A stretch of DNA of 7,019 nt from an uncultured Candidatus Competibacteraceae bacterium (lineage in GTDB: Bacteria > Pseudomonadota > Gammaproteobacteria > Competibacterales > Competibacteraceae). Of this stretch, positions 3,885 through 7,019 are shown in pieces. The notes under the pieces were generated by a model that saw only the letters and a list, made by a program, of their open reading frames with translations, made no database searches and was not told the DNA's origin. A program made the translations under genes and the position numbers. Each line of letters starts with the position of its first letter. The first letter of the stretch is position 1. The DNA is taken from positions 1 through 7,019 of the forward strand of contig CALMNY010000485.1 in the NCBI GenBank assembly GCA_937872125.1, read 5' to 3'.

Positions 3885-6187
3885 GGCAACGCCTCCCGGC
3901 TCAGGGGCAGGCGGATGCTGAAACGCGCCCCCTGTCCCGGCTTGGACAGCACCGACAGCCGGCCGTTGTGCTGCTCGGTGACGATGAAGTAGGACACCGA
4001 CAGGCCCAGACCGGTGCCCGCGCCCACTTCCTTGGTGGTGAAGAAAGGCTCGAAGATGCGCTTGAGCGTTTTTTCATCCATGCCGGGGCCGTTGTCAATG
4101 ACCTCTATCAAGGCATAGTCGGTTTCGCGGCGGGTGCGCAGGGTGATCACCGGCGCCGGTGTACCTTCCTCAGCCATGGCCTGGGCCGCGTTCTTGAGCA
4201 GATTCAGGATCACCTGTTCGATTTCGGTCTTGTCGCAATACACCAGGCGCAAGTGGGGATCATAATCGCGTTCGATAGCGATCCGCTTGAAATCATACTT
4301 CTTTTTCAAATCGTAGTCGCTGGCGGCCAGCCGCAATACCGTCTCCAGCATCTCTTCCAACGGACCCAGCGCGAAGCTGGATTCGCTGCGCCGGCTGAAG
4401 GACAGCATATCGGCGACGATCTTGGCCGCGCGGGCGCCCGCTTCGCGAATGCCTTCCAGAAATCGCAGAATCTGGCGCTGCTCCAGATAAAGGTTCAGCC
4501 GGTCCAGATCAATGCCGATGGCGTCGGCCACCGCCCGGTTCTGCGGCCGATCCGGGGCGATGCGCCGCAGGATGTTCTGACTGCCCTGCAAGATCGCGCC
4601 CAGTGGATTGTTGATCTCATGAGCCATTCCCGCCGCCAACCCACCCACGGACAGCATTTTTTCGGTTTGCACCATCGTGGTTTCGATGCGGACCCGGGCG
4701 GTGACGTCGTCCATCCGTATGACCGCGCCGCTGGCGTTGTCCGCCATCAAAGGATAGACCATGACGTCGGCATAATGCAGTTCGCCCTGGAGATCCAGGG
4801 TCATGCGCGGGGTTTTGATCGGCCGGCCCAGGCGAATCGCCTGCCGCACCTGCTCGAACTGACGTTCCAGTTGCGGAAAGACGTCGCCGAAAAACCGGCC
4901 CTGCGCCGCCTCCCAGGAAATGCCGCCCGCCTGTTCCGCCGCCTGATTCAACACCGTGATGTAGCCCCAGGGGTCCACGCCGATCAGTACGGAGGGCATC
5001 GAATCAATGATGTTCCTGAGATAAAGCCGCATGCGCGCCACTTCTTCCTTGGCGTGCTTCTGTTCGGTGATGTCAATGGCTACGCCCAGGACGGCGGTTT
5101 CGTTCAGATCCGGTTCGACGAAGGGGATTTTGAGGGTCTGCATGATGCGCGCGCGGCCGGTGTGGTCGGTGAAGGTCTCCTCGGCGATGAATTTGGGAAC
5201 GCCGCTGTCAATCACCTCCCGGTCATCGGCCAGCATCCGGTCGGTTTCTTCATCCACCCGATGAATGGCGGCATGGGAACGTTGGATCAGTTCGTCAACG
5301 GTTGCGCCCAGAGCCGTAGCGGTAGCGCGGTTGGCCAGCAGGAAGTGGCCTTGGCGGTCCTTGGCGAAGATCATGTGTGGCACCAGATCAATGATGCGCC
5401 GCAACCGCAGTTCGCTGTTCTGAAGCGCGGTTTCCGCCCTGATCTGGTCCGTGATATCGGCGCCGGTGCCGCGATAGCCCAGAAAACGGCCCTGGACATC
5501 GTGAATGGGTTTGCCGCTGACTTTTAAATAGCGGCCCTCGTGCTGGTTACCGTTCAGCCGGGTCTGATAGACGAAATCGCGAAAGGGTCGCCGCTGTTCC
5601 AGTACTTTCCAGGCCTGGCTCCCGTGTTCCTGGTCGGCGACTGAATGGGCCGAGCCGATTTCCCAGGGAGCCTGGCCAATAACCTGGTGCGGGGCGATGC
5701 CGGTCAGGGCGTAGAACCGTTCCGACAGGTAGGTGAAGCGCAACTGTTCGTTCATCTCCCAAATCCAGTCGCTGGTCGCTTCGGTCACGTCACGAAACCG
5801 GGCCTCACTTTCGCGCAGCGCCATTTCTATCTGCCGGCGTTCGTTCAACTCCCACTGCAATTGCCGGGTGCGCTGCGTGACCTGCCGTTGCAACAGCCAG
5901 GACCATGACAGGGCGACTACGGTGACCATGCCCAGCGGGACCAGGAGCCAGACGGCGTGGCGCAGCAGCGCGGTGAACCCATGCAGATCCGGTGATGCCG
6001 GGCCGAACCAGCGATCCAGCAGAAGTTCGTGGTAGGAAAAGGGGTCGAGGAGGGTGACCGTCGTAGCGCCGATGACCGCCGCCAGCGCCAGCCCCCACCG
6101 ATAAAGGGGCCGTGGCCAACCGTGCGGTTGGAGTGGGGATGAACTCGGCGGGGATGGCGGGGGGGATGACGGGGGCGGCGCGGGCAT
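3881..6187 (-). CDS. Membrane-bound PAS-domain sensor histidine kinase
   Basis: A 768-residue sensor kinase. Residues 2-18 are almost all Pro and Ser. Two membrane segments follow (about 30-48 and 77-99) around a short loop of about 28 residues, then a probable coiled coil (about 100-128). Three cytoplasmic PAS domains occupy about 125-255, 257-378 and 385-500; the first begins SDWIWEMNEQLRFTYLSERF. The dimerisation domain has phosphoacceptor H523 in MAHEINNPLGAILQ. The ATPase domain has an N box around EQVILNLLKNAAQAM (N662, N666), G1 DNGPGM (698-703), an F box FEPFFTTKE and G2 GAGTGLGLS. There is no receiver, so it is not a hybrid kinase. With almost no outside domain, sensing is probably done by the PAS domains or the membrane; no ligand is identifiable. 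ATG 6187 is the only plausible start before the first membrane segment, since an in-frame TAA lies upstream, but it lacks a clear ribosome site. It leads the operon kinase-receiver-rssB-rssC and should phosphorylate D55 of the next protein, D56 of RssB, or both. Confidence 0.93.
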   Translation of the reverse strand: MPAPPPSSPPPSPPSSSPLQPHGWPRPLYRWGLALAAVIGATTVTLLDPFSYHELLLDRWFGPASPDLHGFTALLRHAVWLLVPLGMVTVVALSWSWLLQRQVTQRTRQLQWELNERRQIEMALRESEARFRDVTEATSDWIWEMNEQLRFTYLSERFYALTGIAPHQVIGQAPWEIGSAHSVADQEHGSQAWKVLEQRRPFRDFVYQTRLNGNQHEGRYLKVSGKPIHDVQGRFLGYRGTGADITDQIRAETALQNSELRLRRIIDLVPHMIFAKDRQGHFLLANRATATALGATVDELIQRSHAAIHRVDEETDRMLADDREVIDSGVPKFIAEETFTDHTGRARIMQTLKIPFVEPDLNETAVLGVAIDITEQKHAKEEVARMRLYLRNIIDSMPSVLIGVDPWGYITVLNQAAEQAGGISWEAAQGRFFGDVFPQLERQFEQVRQAIRLGRPIKTPRMTLDLQGELHYADVMVYPLMADNASGAVIRMDDVTARVRIETTMVQTEKMLSVGGLAAGMAHEINNPLGAILQGSQNILRRIAPDRPQNRAVADAIGIDLDRLNLYLEQRQILRFLEGIREAGARAAKIVADMLSFSRRSESSFALGPLEEMLETVLRLAASDYDLKKKYDFKRIAIERDYDPHLRLVYCDKTEIEQVILNLLKNAAQAMAEEGTPAPVITLRTRRETDYALIEVIDNGPGMDEKTLKRIFEPFFTTKEVGAGTGLGLSVSYFIVTEQHNGRLSVLSKPGQGARFSIRLPLSREALP

Positions 6188-6214
6188 AGGGGCTGGCGAA
6201 GGAAGCGTGAACCG

Positions 6215-6223
6215 TTATCATAA
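6215..6223. promoter_or_regulatory. Overlapping divergent -10-like elements between the kinase operon and nagZ
   Basis: The sequence TTATCATAA is nearly palindromic. It gives TATCAT on + (6216-6221) and TATGAT on - (6217-6222), each matching five of six bases of a sigma-70 -10 box. Expected transcription starts would leave short leaders of about 20 bases for the kinase gene and about 35 bases for nagZ. No good -35 hexamer is seen at normal spacing on either strand, so this is a candidate only. The whole 74-base divergent gap (6188-6261) must hold any promoters these genes have. Confidence 0.35.
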
Positions 6224-6252
6224 GGCCATTTCAGGGCGAATAGGCCAATACT

Positions 6253-6256
6253 GAGG
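6253..6256 (+). promoter_or_regulatory. Ribosome binding site of nagZ
   Basis: GAGG lies five bases before ATG 6262 and eight bases before the in-frame ATG 6265. The spacing slightly favours the second ATG; the two starts differ by one methionine only. Confidence 0.55.
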
Positions 6257-6261
6257 CGCAA

Positions 6262-7019
6262 ATGATGGCGTTGGGACCGGTGATGCTGGGGCTGGAAGGG
6301 GTGGAACTGACCGCACAGGAGCGGGAACTCCTGGGTCATCCGCTGGTGGGCGGGGTCATCCTGTTTACCCGCAACTATCAGTCGCCGGCGCAAGTCGCGG
6401 CGCTGACCACGGCGATTCACGCCGTGCGCCAGCCACGGCTGTTGGTGGCGGTGGATCACGAGGGCGGTCGGGTGCAACGGTTCCGCGATGGGTTTACCCG
6501 CTTGCCAGCGGTGCGCCGGCTGGGCGAGATCTACGATCAGGACCGGATGCGCGCCAAACAACTGGCGCGCGTCACCGGCTGGCTGATGGCGGCTGAGCTG
6601 CGGGCGGTGGGGGTGGATCTCAGCTTCGCCCCGGTGCTGGACCTGGATCACGGTGTGAGCGGGATCATCGGCGACCGGGCGTTTCACCACGACCCGGAAA
6701 GCGTGGCCGATCTGGCCCATGCCTACGTCAGCGGGATGCAGAAGGCTGGCATGGAGGCGGTCGGCAAGCACTTTCCTGGCCATGGCGGTATCGCCACCGA
6801 TTCGCACCTGGAACTGCCGGTGGACCTGCGCCCGCTGGCGGCGCTGGAAACGGCGGATTTGCTGGCCTTCGAGCGGATGATTCATTACGGGCTGGCGGCG
6901 CTCATGCCGGCGCACGTCGTGTATCCCGCCGTGGACGAGCAGCCGGCCGGATTCTCGGCGCGCTGGCTCAAGGGCATCCTGCGCCAGCGGCTGGAATTCC
7001 AGGGGGTGATTTTCAGCGA
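6262..7019 (+). CDS. nagZ: Beta-N-acetylhexosaminidase NagZ, 5' part (3' end outside window)
   Basis: A glycoside hydrolase family 3 enzyme that removes N-acetylglucosamine from GlcNAc-anhydromuropeptides in the cytoplasm during peptidoglycan recycling. The frame begins [17 protein letters not shown] and stays open to the window edge, giving 252 codons of a protein usually about 330-350 residues long. Hallmarks in order: [12 protein letters not shown] (28-39), the substrate-binding [13 protein letters not shown] (62-74), [11 protein letters not shown] (121-131), IGDRAF, and KHFPGHG (169-175). The mobile catalytic loop carries ATDSH with the D180/H182 acid-base pair, and MPAHVVYP follows at 215-222. 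The last complete codons read GVIFS, where the family continues with DDLSM; that Asp is the nucleophile and lies just outside the window. There is no signal peptide, as expected. It is divergent from the sensor kinase. In Enterobacteria and Pseudomonas, NagZ products signal AmpR-controlled beta-lactamase induction; no ampC/ampR is visible here. Confidence 0.96.
   Translation, partial: MMALGPVMLGLEGVELTAQERELLGHPLVGGVILFTRNYQSPAQVAALTTAIHAVRQPRLLVAVDHEGGRVQRFRDGFTRLPAVRRLGEIYDQDRMRAKQLARVTGWLMAAELRAVGVDLSFAPVLDLDHGVSGIIGDRAFHHDPESVADLAHAYVSGMQKAGMEAVGKHFPGHGGIATDSHLELPVDLRPLAALETADLLAFERMIHYGLAALMPAHVVYPAVDEQPAGFSARWLKGILRQRLEFQGVIFS

Noticed and set aside
3791..5527. Long + strand open frame (578 codons) opposite the kinase gene
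   Set aside because: It is antisense to a clearly recognised kinase, rich in His/Gln/Arg as expected for the mirror of GC-rich coding DNA, and has no recognisable domain.
5917..6915. 332-codon - strand open frame across nagZ and the kinase start
   Set aside because: It is antisense to nagZ, whose family motifs are unmistakable; its composition (HP, RR, QH runs) is that of a shadow frame.
1..7019. Mobile elements, CRISPR repeats, tRNA/rRNA genes, att sites
   Set aside because: No transposase, terminal repeats, spaced direct repeats or RNA gene signatures were found on reading; coding density and composition look uniform.

Overview
The window is GC-rich, densely coding DNA from a bacterium, most likely a gammaproteobacterium. 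That placement is an inference from the proteins: a YgdQ-like TerC protein, an RssB/RssC pair of the type found in Pseudomonas, and a short NagZ of the enterobacterial/pseudomonad type. No mobile element, CRISPR array, tRNA or rRNA was seen, and no stretch over about 110 bases lacks a gene.

Layout from left to right: (1) the 3' half of a TerC/YgdQ-family membrane protein gene on + (to 350). (2) A stand-alone histidine phosphotransfer (HPt) protein on - (378-737). (3) After a divergent gap of 107 bases, a + pair that overlaps by 16 bases: a CYTH-family triphosphatase (845-1327) and a small YkuD-domain protein without a signal peptide (1312-1797). (4) Convergent with that pair, a tightly packed four-gene - operon, read from 6187 down to 1816: membrane PAS-PAS-PAS histidine kinase, single-domain response regulator, RssB-like receiver-PP2C phosphatase, and RssC-like STAS anti-sigma-factor antagonist. 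The junctions are ATGA, ATGA and a zero-base gap. (5) Divergent from the kinase across 74 bases, the 5' part of nagZ on +, cut by the window edge just before its catalytic-nucleophile motif.

The most interesting content is the signalling set. All modules of a split His-Asp-His-Asp relay lie in 6 kb as separate proteins: kinase (H523), receiver (D55), HPt (H63) and a second receiver (D56) fused to an apparently active PP2C phosphatase. The phosphatase would act on the adjacent STAS protein. The kinase/anti-sigma factor and the sigma factor of a classical partner switch are not in the window. The relay order is an inference, and the HPt lies outside the operon.

A second theme is cytoplasmic peptidoglycan recycling. 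NagZ is a cytoplasmic recycling enzyme, and the YkuD protein lacks an export signal, which fits a recycling L,D-carboxypeptidase (ElsL/LdtK type) better than a periplasmic cross-linking transpeptidase.
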